64,000 nucleotides of DNA from Chrysopilus asiliformis (GCA_964034945.1 OZ035960.1:87342348-87406347); one strand, 5' to 3'; shown: positions 51,454-62,640, counted from the first letter of the stretch. The notes: generated by a model from the letters alone, not told the origin. Program-made: numbers and translations.

Positions 51454-51470
51454 TAACTATGATTGAGTTA

Positions 51471-52672
51471 TGCCCGAGGTCTTCATATTTAGTTTTTCTG
51501 TCAGATAGCTATACCGCAGATAAAGATATATCGAAGATATCTTTAACTTGGGCATCTTCATGAAAATTCCAACTCGGTATAGCAACTCTCGAAATAAGGT
51601 TCCACAACTCCTGCACACTGGATACAATAAAACACCATCTTGATACAAACTATTGTGACGACACATAAAGAGGTATTTTCTATAATTCTGTGTTCTTATT
51701 AAAGGATTTTGGAAGTGAAAGGTACGATGCAAATTATCCGTTATAGCTTTCGAGTAATTCACCACCTTTATATCTTGTTTCGCGAAGCAAAGAACCGAAG
51801 AAATCAATGAAATCGTGGTCGAAATAGTGACCTTAAATTTATAATCAAAAGCAGCATCACGGCTTGTTTCTAATCACGAAGGCTATTGTTTTGAATGTTT
51901 TATTGTCCGATCGTGGCGCTGAAAGCACTTCTGTCAAATGGAAACGATTTTCGGATTTCTTGTATGGTGTTTGGGATTTTTATCATATCATGATCCAGTG
52001 CCGCAATAACTTTTGAAACCTTAGCCGCAATAACTTTTGAAGACCAGTGAGACTAGCCGAAACTTTTGAGAAATCAGCACACGCCCTTAAAAAACAACCT
52101 GTCGCATAAAACCGTAAAGCCAACAATGGTTGATCTCTGGGTGGCATTGCTCTGCTTCTGAAAATATTTAATAACAATAAATAACAAATTTCGTTTTTGC
52201 CTATTATGATTAATACAGATTTCAGCTTCAATTCTAGCCAAAAGTGCTTGAAATGTTGCTTTTGTTAAGCGAAATCTCATGACAAATTCACTTTCACTCC
52301 AAGTATCAAAATGGTTCACCCTTATTTGCAGTACGTAGGGTCTTGAAATGATTGCTGGTTCATCACTGTCAGAGTCAGAAAAAATATTCACTTCCATTAA
52401 CGAATCCATCGGTTTTTTTATACGTTTTAACTTTCCGATTTCAATATTTTAATTTTATTCTGCAACTGTCCACAACTGCTTTAAAAAGTGAGTGGTGGCG
52501 CTGGGGTAAAAATATACAGATATCTCGACCTCAGACAAAGAGATAACTTTACCCGAGAGATATCTTTATCTCGATGTTTTTTGCTACGAAGACTTCCATT
52601 TTTTTAGATATACTTAGTATATCTCCCAATTGGTGTTATCCGCAGTATATCTGGGACTGAAGACTTCGGGCA
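51471..52672 (-). mobile_element. Harbinger element family H, copy 1
   Basis: Ends TGCCCGAGGTCTTCA and TGAAGACTTCGGGCA; TTA flanks it at 51468-51470 and 52673-52675. The minus-strand frame 52409-52074 encodes MDSLMEVNIFSDSDSDEPAI, then RLTKATFQALLARIEAEI; another frame gives MPPRDQPLLALRFYATGCFL and RACADFSKVSASLTG, the N-terminal half of a HARBI1-type transposase. The catalytic core is deleted and a short direct duplication (CCGCAATAACTTTTGAA) is present at 52003-52040. An almost identical inverted copy is at 53352. Confidence 0.85.
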
Positions 52673-52774
52673 TTACACGTTTTAATTTATTTTAGTGGGC
52701 GTCTCTGCCTATAACATGCTTGCTCATTTCATGGGTACAAATACAAAACTGAGGAAATTAAAAATTAAATTATT

Positions 52775-53327
52775 AAACATAACAAAAGCTATAATTGCCA
52801 ATCTGGCAATCATTGGAGACCCGTCGTATCAAAATTTGAACAGTTGTACCAAAATTCCACTTTGAAGTCAAACTTTCCAATAAGATTTTCTAAAATTTAT
52901 TCCAATCGGATTTTGATGTATGGAAGTTTTATGTAGAATCATATCCTAAATAACTTTTGTTCTTGGACTTTTTTGATGAGATGCACCGTTTTTGCGATAT
53001 TTACAAAAAACGTTTTCGTTCGTATGGGGGGTACCCCCCCTAATGGTCCATTTTTGCCCATTAACGAACTTAGCCTCGCATTTTACGAAAAACGGATCTG
53101 CGCAAAATTTGAAGTCTATAGTTCAATCCGTGCGGCCGCAATCCGCGCCACAAACGGACGGACAGACGGACGGACAGACAGACGGACGGACATGCAAAAT
53201 TCAATTTTGTTTATCATTCTAAACACACTGGTGTAATTCATTTTTGTGTGTGATGACGGGATCTTGGCGTTACAAACGGTAAGGCAAAGTTAATATACCC
53301 TTTGGTTTCACCATACGGGTATAAAAA
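52775..53327 (+). repeat. Dispersed repeat, copy 4 (full-length type)
   Basis: Starts ACATAACAAAAGCTATAATT; has GGGGGGTACCCCCCCTAATG, a GGAC/AGAC microsatellite (53155-53190), and ends TATACCCTTTGGTTTCACCA then TACGGGTATAAAA, a short hairpin (TATACCC/GGGTATA). The layout (short hairpin tail, internal GRAC run) recalls Helentron/DINE-type elements, an inference only. It separates the two family-H copies. Confidence 0.75.
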
Positions 53328-53351
53328 TTCGCTCCAAACCAAATTCATTTA

Positions 53352-54545
53352 TGCCCGAAGTCTTCAGTCCCAGATATACTGCGGATAACACCAATTGGGA
53401 GATATACTAAGTATATCTAAAAAAATGGAAGTCTTCGTAGCAAAAAACATCGAGATAAAGATATCTCTCGGGTAAAGTTATCTCTTTGTCTGAGGTCGAG
53501 ATATCTGTATATTTTTACCCCAGCGCCACCACTCCTTTTTTAAAGCAGTTGTTGACAGTTATAGAATAAAATTAAAATATTGAAATCGGAAAGTTAAAAT
53601 GTATGAAAAAACCTATGGATTCGTTAATGGAAGTGAATATTTTTTCTGACTCTGACAGTGATGAACCAGCAATCATTTCAAGACCCTACGTACTGCAAAT
53701 AAGGGTGAATCATTTTGATACTTGGAGTGAAAGTGAATTTGTTATGAGATTTCGCTTAACAAAAGCAACATTTCAAGCACTTTTGCCTAGAATTGAAGCT
53801 GAAATCTGTATTAATCATAATAGGCAAAAACGAAATTTGTTATTTATTGTTATTAAATATTTTCAGAAGCAGAGCAATGCCACCCAGAGATCAACCATTG
53901 TTGGCTTTACGGTTTTATGCGACAGGTTGTTTTTTAAGGGCGTGTTCTGATTTCTCAAAAGTTTCGGCTAGTCTCACTGGTCGTGTGGTAGCTAAGGTTT
54001 CAAAAGTTATTGCGGTGCTGGATCATGATATGATAAAAATCCCAAACACCATACAAGAAATCCGAAAATCGTTTCCATTTGACAGAAGTGCTTTCAGCGC
54101 CACGATCGGACAATAAAACATTCATAACAATAGCCTTCGTGATTAGAAACAAGCCGTGATGCTGCTTTTGATTATAAATTTAAGGTCACTATTTCGACCA
54201 CGATTTCATTGATTTCTTCGGTTCTTTGCTTCGCGAAACAAGATATAAAGGTGGTGAATTACTCGAAAGCTATAACGGATAATTTGCATCGTACCTTTCA
54301 CTTCGAAAATCCTTTAATAAGAACACACAATTATAGAAAATACCTCTTTATGTGACGTCACGATAGTTTGTATCAAGGTGGTGTTTTATTGTATCCAGTG
54401 TGCAGGAGTTGTGGAACCTTATTTCGAGAGTTGCTATACCGAGTTGGAATTTTCATGAAGATGCCCAAGTTAAAGATATCTTCGAGATATCTTTATCTGC
54501 GGTATAGCTATCTGACAGAAAAACTAAATATGAAGACCTCGGGCA
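53352..54545 (+). mobile_element. Harbinger element family H, copy 2
   Basis: Inverted relative to the copy at 51471. TTA flanks it at 53349-53351 and 54546-54548, so it inserted independently. The plus-strand frame from 53609 encodes the same MDSLMEVNIFSDSDSDEPAI start and, after a frame change, LLALRFYATGCFLRACSDFS and GRVVAKVSKVIAVLD. The core is deleted after about residue 200, at the same place as in copy 1, so both derive from one deletion derivative. Confidence 0.85.
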
Positions 54546-54585
54546 TTAGTGATTTAATTAATTTCTTTTGAAAAGAATCAATTAA

Positions 54586-55031
54586 TGGGGCTATTCACGA
54601 ATGTAAATGTATCTGCAACTGTAACTTTACATGTTCCACATGATTCATACTAATTTTACATTAGATTCCAAATTGGTATTCACAAACTGTAACTGAATAA
54701 TAGGGATTCCTGACAGTTGCTTCTTCTGAACTGTATAACAAATCGTATAAACATTTCTTTCTAAGTATTTTTATTTAACTTACTCAGAATCTTCTTCCCA
54801 TCCATTATACAACAATATTAAGTCCGACATATTTCCTTTATTCTTAAAATTTTGCATTTTTCTTAAAAAATGTAACCTTATGGATAAGTTTTCTCTCGGC
54901 ATAAACTTACAGATGATTTGACAGCTAGTTACAGATACAGAATGTCAAAGTTACAGTTTGTGAATAGCAAAGTGGACTGAAAATGTAAAGTTACAGATAC
55001 AGAGCAATCTTACATTTTAAGAATAGGCCCA
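54586..55031 (-). mobile_element. Harbinger-type element family A, copy 4
   Basis: Ends as in the other family-A copies; TAA flanks it at 54583-54585 and 55032-55034. Nearly identical to 28244-28689. Confidence 0.85.
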
Positions 55032-55034
55032 TAA

Positions 55035-55491
55035 ATATGTAAATGGATATAGGCACGTTTGTTTTGTACACTCCATTTGGCAATTTGAATACGGAATATT
55101 TCAGGAATCATTCAACATAACCTCAAACATCAAGAGATGGTTTGGTTAATTGCCAACCCTATTTGTTCAAACAAGGTTGCTAACAGAGAACAAATAATCT
55201 AGAGAATAAACTCTTGTGTCAGACTAAAAGTCCTTCGGAGGAGTTTTTTTTTGGTCTGGAGCTCTTAAACGTGTCAGCACGCCAGTAACCTCTCCCCTCC
55301 ATCCGTTCCTCAACAGATTTGAATTTTCAAGTACGCAACTGCCTCTATATTTCGAGTTATTTTTTGTGCTTACCAGTAGAAGCACTCTAGTGCACATAAA
55401 GTCGTTGGATTGTGAATTCTGAGAACGTCAATAAAATCAATCCATTGTGAATTATTGTTTATTTACTTTGCGGCGTTATCTCCAAGTAAAA
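55035..55491. promoter_or_regulatory. 5' flank of the zinc-finger gene
   Basis: Includes the probable promoter and 5'UTR of the zinc-finger gene. No TATA-like core that I would trust. A family-A transposon ends about 460 bp upstream of the start codon. Confidence 0.3.
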
Positions 55492-56782
55492 ATGAGTTTT
55501 TATAATGATAATAAACCGATTACGAGTATCAGCAATGGTAAATCTAACTCGGCTGAGTCAGAATCAAAGTTGAACCAGGAAGAAGCGAAAGACCTCAAGA
55601 TAAAGTGCGGCGACATTTTTGTGTGTATAAGTGGAAGGTTTTATTTTTTTTGCTATTTCTGCAACGAAATGTTCACAGTTTTCGAGGATTTCATCAATCA
55701 TATTGAGGATTTGCACTCTAAAACATTTCATCAAGATGAATTCAATCTATTTCCGGGAGAAATTCTTTTACCTGAAGAAAACATAGACCAGAGAAGTGTC
55801 GATGAATCCTGGTCTTCAGAAGAGCGGCAGAGAGAAAAGGATTCAACTGCAATTTCAGATACTGCTGATGATGAGATAAGTAAAAAAAATGGTGAGGAAG
55901 AAAACCCAGTATATAAATGTGAGAAATGCAAAAAGACATTAAGGACGCAAGCTGGATTCGAACGACATCTGAAAAAACATGAAACAAAAGTTTCTACTAA
56001 AAGGAAGAAGAAAGGATTTGCCAGCAAACTAAAATGCCAATATTGTGATTACCGTGCGGATTTTTCATCGAAATTACTGTTACACGAGAGAATTCACACC
56101 GGCGAGCGTCCGTTTCAGTGTAAAATCTGCCAACGGTGCTTCCGAATAAAAGGTATGCTAAAAATTCACATTAAGACTCACAGTCATACCAAAACGCATG
56201 AATGTCAGACGTGTTTGAAGAAATTTTACACTGCTTCAAACTTGGATGAACATATTCGAAGGGTTCATTTAGATAAAAAGCCGCATAAATGCGACTTCTG
56301 TGATATGGGATTCGTAACAGCTTCAGAGAAAAAACAACATATGCGAACACATTCGGGCGAGGTAGAAAATTAATATCTTCTGAATTTAAACATTTCATTA
56401 TTTCTATTTTTAGAAACCCTTCCAATGCGAAGACTGTGGCACTCGATTTAAAAGATCGAGTGCATTGGGCCGCCACAGAAAACAAGTGCACATTAAAATT
56501 AGAAAGTTCACTTGCCCTGTGTGCAAGCAAACATTTGCTACATCAGATTATCTCAAAAATCATATACCAGTCCACACAAATGAAACGCCTTTCGATTGCA
56601 ATGTCTGCGATCGTAAATTTCGGAGGAAAAAGGCACTTTCCGAGCATATGAAACTACACTCGGAAACGAAAAATTACATTTGTAAAATATGCGGTAAAGA
56701 ATATGCCCAGTATACCGGATTGTATTCCCATATGAAATCACATCAAGTTAAACGAGACGCAAAGACTAAAGATATAGAATAA
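55492..56782 (+). CDS. C2H2 zinc-finger protein, ten fingers
   Basis: Two exons, 55492-56361 and 56414-56782, with a 52-bp GT-AG intron, give 412 residues. I chose ATG 55492 (MSFYNDNKPITSI) because the upstream open stretch has no good start. The first finger (CYFCNEMF...HIEDLH) stands alone near residue 57-80, followed by an acidic linker. Nine fingers follow, starting with CEKCKKTL (about 143), CQYCDYRA, CKICQRCF, CQTCLKKF and CDFCDMGF; the intron falls in the HSGE-KPF linker; then CEDCGTRF, CPVCKQTF, CNVCDRKF and CKICGKEY. TGERPF-type linkers are present. The protein is presumably a nuclear DNA-binding factor; no ZAD domain is seen and I do not recognise the orthologue. Confidence 0.88.
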
Positions 56783-56810
56783 TCATAGATATAGAATAAC
56801 TATATATTTA

Positions 56811-57189
56811 CAGTGGGACGTCGGTAATCGCAACTATAGTAGACATAGCTTGTTGCAATAACCGAGTCAGTTGCGTTAAGCGAGTCACAACATTGCCTGC
56901 CAATTTTAGTTTTCGTGTGTTTTTTTTTTTGTTGGCACAGACTTGTTTTGTAACAGCCATTCTTTAATAAATAAAAACAAGGAACAGAGAATAAAGTCAA
57001 TAAAAGTTTTCCTGTAACTATTTTTTATCTTGTTTTGGCCGAAACAGTATCAGATTATAAAAAAGTTGCGTTAATCGAGTCAACCTTATTTGGAAGTTGC
57101 GTTTATTGAGTCAACAGTGGAAAATTTTAGGTGTTGCGTTAACCGAGGAGTTGCGTTCTTCGAGGGTTGCGTTTACCGAGGTCACACTG
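56811..57189. mobile_element. Pogo/Tigger-type MITE
   Basis: Ends CAGTGGGACGTCGGTAATCG and, inverted, CAGTGTGACCTCGGTAAACG; TA flanks both sides (56809-56810 and 57190-57191). Inside, TTGCGTT(A/T)A(A/C/T)CGAGTC recurs several times in direct orientation at the right end and inverted at the left. No coding sequence. Confidence 0.8.
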
Positions 57190-57191
57190 TA

Positions 57192-57966
57192 TATAGAATA
57201 ACCAAGTACAAGGAATTATTACGATTTTTTTCAAAATCTAAAAACCCTAAATGTTACTGAAATAATTTAGGTAACAAAAACAAACATTGGCTGAAGTTTT
57301 TTTTTTTTTTGAAAAACATTTTTTACTCTTTTACTCACGGAACGCAGTGAAGAAAGTATTGCATTTGAGATTTTCAATAAAAAGAAATCCCGAGAACTAC
57401 CGGATCGATCTTATAAAAATGATTTTCTACTTTAGTTACAGCCATACAATTATGCAAAAATTCGGGATTTAAAAAAAACCGCATTTCTACGCGTTTTAAT
57501 AACTTTCGGGGCTGTCTTTGGCCATCTATGGTAGTGTGACGGCGGTACTAAATTTCATACATATAGAAGGGTTCCGAAAACATTTCCGAAAAGTTTGTCG
57601 GAGGATCAGGGGGTTCGAAAATCCTAAAATTGCCGTAACGTATTTTGAAGAAAAGAATTCTTACTCTTGTTTTTATACTAGAATTTCATATTTTGGACCG
57701 TTCCCGAGATATTGCCTTTTTTTCAAAAATTTTCGTTTTCTCCAGTTTTTGTTGAAAACCGTCCGCCGTATCGAAAATTTTATGAAGACAAAATCTGTTT
57801 ATAATATGATTTTACATAACTCTTCCATACATTTCTTATGTTTCAAGTCAAAAGGGAGCGTTTTGAATCCGACTAATTAATCGCCTTCGGTCAAACCTCG
57901 GCTTTGGCCAAAATTAAATCGAAGGTTTTCCGAAGTGAACTGTCAGAACCCACAGAAACAAAAAAA
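57192..57966. other. Repeat-like spacer
   Basis: Contains a diverged relative of the block seen at 13700-13920 and 47510-47710 (poly-T, then AACGCAGTG and a run of 'pressure-insensitive' CGAGATAT phrases near 57710). No gene recognised. Confidence 0.35.
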
Positions 57967-58475
57967 AATATAACAAAAGCTATAATTACCAATCTGGCAA
58001 TTATTGAAAACCCGTATGGTGATTTAAGTCAATGGTGAACAGTTGTATCAAAATTCCACTTTGAGTCAAATTTTCCAATAAGATTTTTTAAAACTTATTC
58101 CAATCGGATTTTGATGTATGGGAGTTTTATGTAGAATCATATCCTAAATAACTTTTGTTCTTGGACTTTTTTGATAAGATGCACCGTTTTAGAGATATTC
58201 GCAAAAATCATTTTCGTTCGTATGGGGGGTACCGCCCTTAATGGTCCATTTTTGCCCATTAACGAACTTAGCCTTGCATTTTACGAAAAACGAATCTGCG
58301 CTCCATCCGTGCGCCCGCGCCACAGACGGACGGACGGACATGCTAAATTCAACTTTTTTTTTATTATTCTAAACACACTGGTGTAATTAATTTTTTTGTG
58401 TGATGACGGGATCTTGGCGTTATAAACGGTAAGGCAAATCTAATATACCCTTTGGTTTCACCATACGGGTATAAA
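57967..58475 (+). repeat. Dispersed repeat, copy 5
   Basis: Shares the ACAAAAGCTATAATTACCAA start and the TACGGGTATAAAA tail; the microsatellite is short (GACGGACGGACGGACATGC). Confidence 0.7.
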
Positions 58476-58488
58476 AACAAGCCGTCGC

Positions 58489-58800
58489 ATGGTGCTATGC
58501 CACACGTTTCCTGCTCGCACCGGAGTAACGAGCTGGGACGAAGAGTTGTGGGAGGAAAGAAATGAAATCAACATAACCGAAAAGTGGTGCAACGCCGTAT
58601 TATTGGATGATACACGCAAACATACAAAATCCTACCGTGTGGAGTTTAGGAATTTTTCTGCTTTGGTAGCTCTTCAGCCGGTTTTTGAACACATCCATTT
58701 AAAGAAGTGTGAAAGAAGGAAACGTGAACGCGACAAAGGTCACTTCACCGTACAAACAGGACGCTTGTGGCATCGCACATGGCTTGGTTTTTTAACCCTT
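58489..58800 (+). CDS. Unrecognised open frame, coding-like composition
   Basis: A frame of about 100 codons starts MVLCHTFPARTGVTSWDEEL and continues with charged, Trp-containing sequence (EKWCNAVLLDDTRKHTKSYR, HLKKCERRKRERDKGHFTVQ). It is clearly more GC-rich than its surroundings, as exons here are. The piggyBac-type MITE at 58796 cuts off its 3' end, so the last residues are transposon-derived. I recognise no family. It may be a truncated retrocopy, a gene exon or part of an unknown element. Confidence 0.3.
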
Positions 58801-59013
58801 TCGATCTTGAAAGTCGCTGAAATAAATACGAATATTTTTTAATTGTATTAGAGACAAAAATGCGAATATACTTCCCATGAAAATTGTCACTTACTCAAAA
58901 TAATACCATTACAAATAGAATAAACTAAGTCTTGGGACTCATTCGGCACATTTATTTTGCTTATTTTCAAAGTCATGTTTGTTTCAACATAGACCGGGAC
59001 TTGATCGAAAGGG
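58796..59013. mobile_element. Short piggyBac-type MITE
   Basis: Ends CCCTTTCGATC and GATCGAAAGGG; TTAA flanks it at 58792-58795 and 59014-59017. The first eight bases match the piggyBac-type MITE at 37252. 218 bp, no coding sequence. Two further partial end-like copies follow (CTCGAAAGGGTTCAGGATCG). Confidence 0.75.
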
Positions 59014-59017
59014 TTAA

Positions 59018-59390
59018 ACTCGAAAGGGTTCAGGATCGAAAGGATTAAATTCGAGTTTTGAAAAAAAATTATATGGGGTGAACGGGAGTTTTTCATAGGA
59101 AATGATTTATTTGCCAATGAAATTTCCGCGCCAATTCAAAATATTTGGCCAGACAATTTTTCACTGTAAGATTTCGCGTCAAATAAAATGACACTACAGA
59201 CAGATTTTTCTAAGGCATTTTTGTCCAAGAAATTAGAAATCGGTTAACTTCGTGCTAAAGTATTTTGTCCTATAATTGGAGCGTGAAATGTGCAGTTTTA
59301 GTTTAGGAAAATCATGTACGGTTCACATCAAAGATTTCATCAATAAAATATACCGACAAAAATTTGAAGACAACAAGTTAAAGAATAAAA
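59018..59390. other. Spacer, no gene recognised
   Basis: AT-rich; the part from about 59270 resembles the sequence before copy 1 of the dispersed repeat (near 14290), so it is probably repeat-derived. Confidence 0.3.
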
Positions 59391-59937
59391 ACATAACAAA
59401 AGCTATAATTGCCAATCTGGCAATCATTGGAGACCCGTATGGTGATATTCGTATCAAAATTCGAACAGTTATACCAAAATTCCACTTTGAAGTCAAACTT
59501 TCCAATAAGATTTTTTAAAATTTATTCCAATCGGATTTTGATGTATGGGAGTTTTATGTAGAATCATATCCTAAATAACTTTTGTTCTTGGACTTTTTTG
59601 ATAAGATACACCGTTTTTGAGATATTCACAAAAAACGATTTCGTTCGTATGGGGGGTACCCCCCCTAATGGTCCATTTTTGCCCATTAACGAACTTAGCC
59701 TCGCATTTTACGAAAAACGGATCTGTGCAAACTTTCAAGTCTCTTGAAAGTTTGCACTCCGCGCCACAGACAGACAGACAGACGGACGGACAGACGGACG
59801 GACATGCAAAAATTAAATATTTTTATCATTCTAAACACACTGGTGTAATTCATTTTTTTGTGCGATGACGGGATCTTGGCGTTACAAACGGTAAGACAAA
59901 GTTAATATACCCTTTGGTTTCACCATACGGGTATAAA
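59391..59937 (+). repeat. Dispersed repeat, copy 6 (full-length type)
   Basis: Complete from ACATAACAAAAGCTATAATT to TACGGGTATAAAA, with a GACA/GGAC microsatellite at 59766-59805. Very similar to the copy at 52775. Confidence 0.75.
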
Positions 59938-59995
59938 AACATTAAAAGATCGAACGGGTGTTTCAGCACAAATCGGGAATATTGGAAACCCAATA

Positions 59996-62090
59996 CAGTG
60001 CAACCTTGTTAGTCCGGACTCCCAGTAATCCGAATTATTCAATAATTCGGACAAGCTAATTCATTGCATTATGTACATTGTAATCCGGATTTGAACCATT
60101 TTGGTAATCCGGATTCACAGAATGACAGTAATTTCGTAGATGTTTCTGGCGTAGGAAAACATACAGGGTTTCCACACCCCATTTTGGAGCTATTTTGAGC
60201 CCACAGGGTTTTTCTTCGGTAGGCATCTGTCATCCCTGTTTTTGGCATTGCATTTGGTTTTTCATGTGATTTCGTGTATTTCAAAATGCCACCGAAAAGA
60301 GCACATAAAACATTGTCTCTGGCCGACAAAAACACCATTTTGGAAAGACTGGGCAGGGGAGAAAGCGGTAAGGCATTAGCTAGAGAATTCCAAATAGGAA
60401 CTTCAACCATATCGGACATCAAAAAGAGCAGAGAACCAATTAAGAGGTAATGAAACTGAGGTAGCATTATGTATTTTAAGTAGTTAGATGTATTTTTACA
60501 GCTTTATTGAAAACTGTATAACCGGGCCAGGCTCCAGAAAAACACTAAGGAAAGCCGAGTATGTTGAAATGGAGAGAAGATTACATGAATGGTTCCTCAC
60601 TCAGCGATCTAGGCATATCCCCATTTCGTATGAAATAATTGCAGCCAAGGCCAAGCAGCTTTTTGTTCAAATTTATGGCAAAGACAATTTTGTAGCCAGC
60701 AGAGGCTGGATTGCCAATTTTAAAGCCCGTCATGGCTTACGATCACTAAAAATTTGTGGTGAAATATTATCCAATAATCAGGATGCTGTTGATCCATTTC
60801 TGGAAATTTTAGAAACTAAGATCAAAGATCTAAATCTGACAGCCGATCAAATTTATAACGCTGACGAGTCAGCATTGTATTGGAAATTACTTCCTGAAAG
60901 AACGATTGTTGGACTACATGAAAAAACAGCTCCTGGAAGGAAAACGAGCAAAGAGAGGGTGACTTTTCTACTTTGTACAAATGCCAATGGTACACATAAA
61001 TTAAAACCTCTAGTGATAGGGAAGGCAGCAAATCCAAGAGCATTCAAAAATGCTGAAATTCCAGTCATCTATAGATCCTCTTCAAATGCCTGGATGACTT
61101 CATCCATTTTCAAAGATTGGTTTCATCACCACTTCATGAAAGAAGTGCAGATTTTTCAAAAATCCAATAATTTCCCTAAAAAAGCATTGTTGCTTATCGA
61201 TAATGCTTCAAGTCACGCATCAGTAGAAGAGTTGGTGAGTGAGGATGGAAATTTCATAGCAATGTTTCTTCCACCAAACTGCACTGCCCTAATTCAACCG
61301 TTAGATCAAAATGCGATAAGAATAACAAAGTTGTTTTATCGAAAAAGTCTGCTAGCAGAAATTATGTCATCAAATGAAGAAGACGTTATGAGATGTTTGA
61401 AAAACATAAACATCAAAGATGCAGTATGCTCTTTATACAACGCCTGGCAGAAAGTCTCTGCAGCGGTTATAGAGCAATGTTGGGGAAAAATTCTAAGAAA
61501 TCAAGAAGACAATATTCAAGGTGAAGAATTCGATATTGAAGATTTAATACCTTTAGCAGAACTACAGAAAAACTTGCGATCCGAGGTAGAAGATATTTCA
61601 ACTATGTTGAACACTATTCCAGAGGATCAATTAACAGAAGTAGAGATAGAGGAATGGATCAATGGAGATGAAAACTTGTTGCCTCTAGAAGACGTGTGTA
61701 ACGAAGAAGAGCAAGGTCTTGAAGTGGTTGAAATGAGAAGTAGTATTAAACATGGAGACGCCATCAACAGCTTCAGTGTGTGTCTACAATGGGCGGAAGA
61801 AAATCAAGCAACATTACAAGACACCCTTGCTATAAGGAGATTAAGGGAGTCTGCAATCATTTTACAAACTAAAAAAACTGTAAAACAAACTAATATTACT
61901 GAGTTTTTTAATAAATAGTTTTGTTTTTTTATGATATCTTGTCTTCAACAATAAAATATATTTCTTGGATGTACTGGGAGTCTGTTTCGTAACTTTTAAA
62001 GCAATATAATAAAGTTCTTCGGTAATCCGGATATTTCGATAGTACGGATCACCTCCGTTTTAATTGATCCGAACTAACGAGGTTACACTG
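59996..62090 (+). mobile_element. Complete Tigger (pogo superfamily) transposon
   Basis: 2095 bp. Ends CAGTGCAACCTTGTTAGTCCG and, inverted, CAGTGTAACCTCGTTAGTTCG (about 20 of 23 positions agree). TA flanks both sides (59994-59995 and 62091-62092). The single gene inside is open from start to stop once a 55-bp intron is removed. Secondary end-like phrases (GTAATCCGGAT) recur near both ends, possible transposase binding sites. Confidence 0.93.
60286..61918 (+). CDS. Tigger transposase (CENP-B/HTH, DDE_1), apparently intact
   Basis: Exons 60286-60446 and 60502-61918 join in frame to 525 residues. Exon 1 encodes a CENP-B-type helix-turn-helix (MPPKRAHKTLSLADKNTILE, ...SGKALAREFQIGTSTISDIK). Exon 2 begins with the second DNA-binding half (GPGSRKTLRKAEYVEMERRL, WIANFKARHGL). 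The DDE domain has all three acids: IYNADESALYWKL, LLLIDNASSH and LIQPLDQNAIR. The first and second Asp contexts match Tigger closely. The C-terminus is acidic and ends KQTNITEFFNK, which fits the PCNA-interacting QxxIxxFF pattern known from pogo and Tigger transposases. No frameshift or stop interrupts it, so it could be active. Confidence 0.93.
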
Positions 62091-62092
62091 TA

Positions 62093-62577
62093 TTGGAATT
62101 TAACATTGGGAATTGAAGTGTGAAATCGACATATATCAATTTTATACAATACTGTAGCTGTGAATTTTGGAAATCAAAACTTTCTTTACCGTAATATTGT
62201 CCATATTGGATATTTGAACAACAAAAAGAACTCTTTAGAACTTGGATTAAAGAAAATGGCAACAAAAGATATTAAATTCTCTGAAATTTTCTTGTAATTT
62301 TCAAAAGCTATATTAGAAATTAAACTGGTATTTACTGTGTGTGTTAGATTAATTAGAAAACTTTAATTTTTCCCTTTTGCATAATAGAACAATTTTATTT
62401 GAGTTTATATCACGTTTTAGGGTTCGAAGAAAGAAGTTTTCTTAGAATTATAAGATCACCTGTTGTGTGTTTCCATTCAGAGTCGCAAATATATTTTGAG
62501 CTTTTAACAGTAAACTAATTTGTTTCATTTGACAAATAGTAAATATTAATTAAACCGTTTTGTTGTTCGTTTACACA
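62093..62577. other. Spacer, no feature recognised
   Basis: AT-rich; may include the promoter of a gene starting at 62578. No repeat or coding sequence recognised. Confidence 0.3.
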
Positions 62578-62640
62578 ATGAAAAGGGCCACATTGAGTTT
62601 TCTACACCTAACCGCGGACCGCATCACCAAAGAAATCAAG
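62578..62640 (+). CDS. Possible first coding exon of a gene continuing rightward
   Basis: ATG opens 21 codons, MKRATLSFLHLTADRITKEI, ending at AAG|GTAACAG, a good donor site. It is GC-rich against its AT-rich flanks, and CAAATG-like context precedes it. No second exon is visible in the remaining 1.3 kb, so the call rests on composition and the donor only. Confidence 0.3.
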
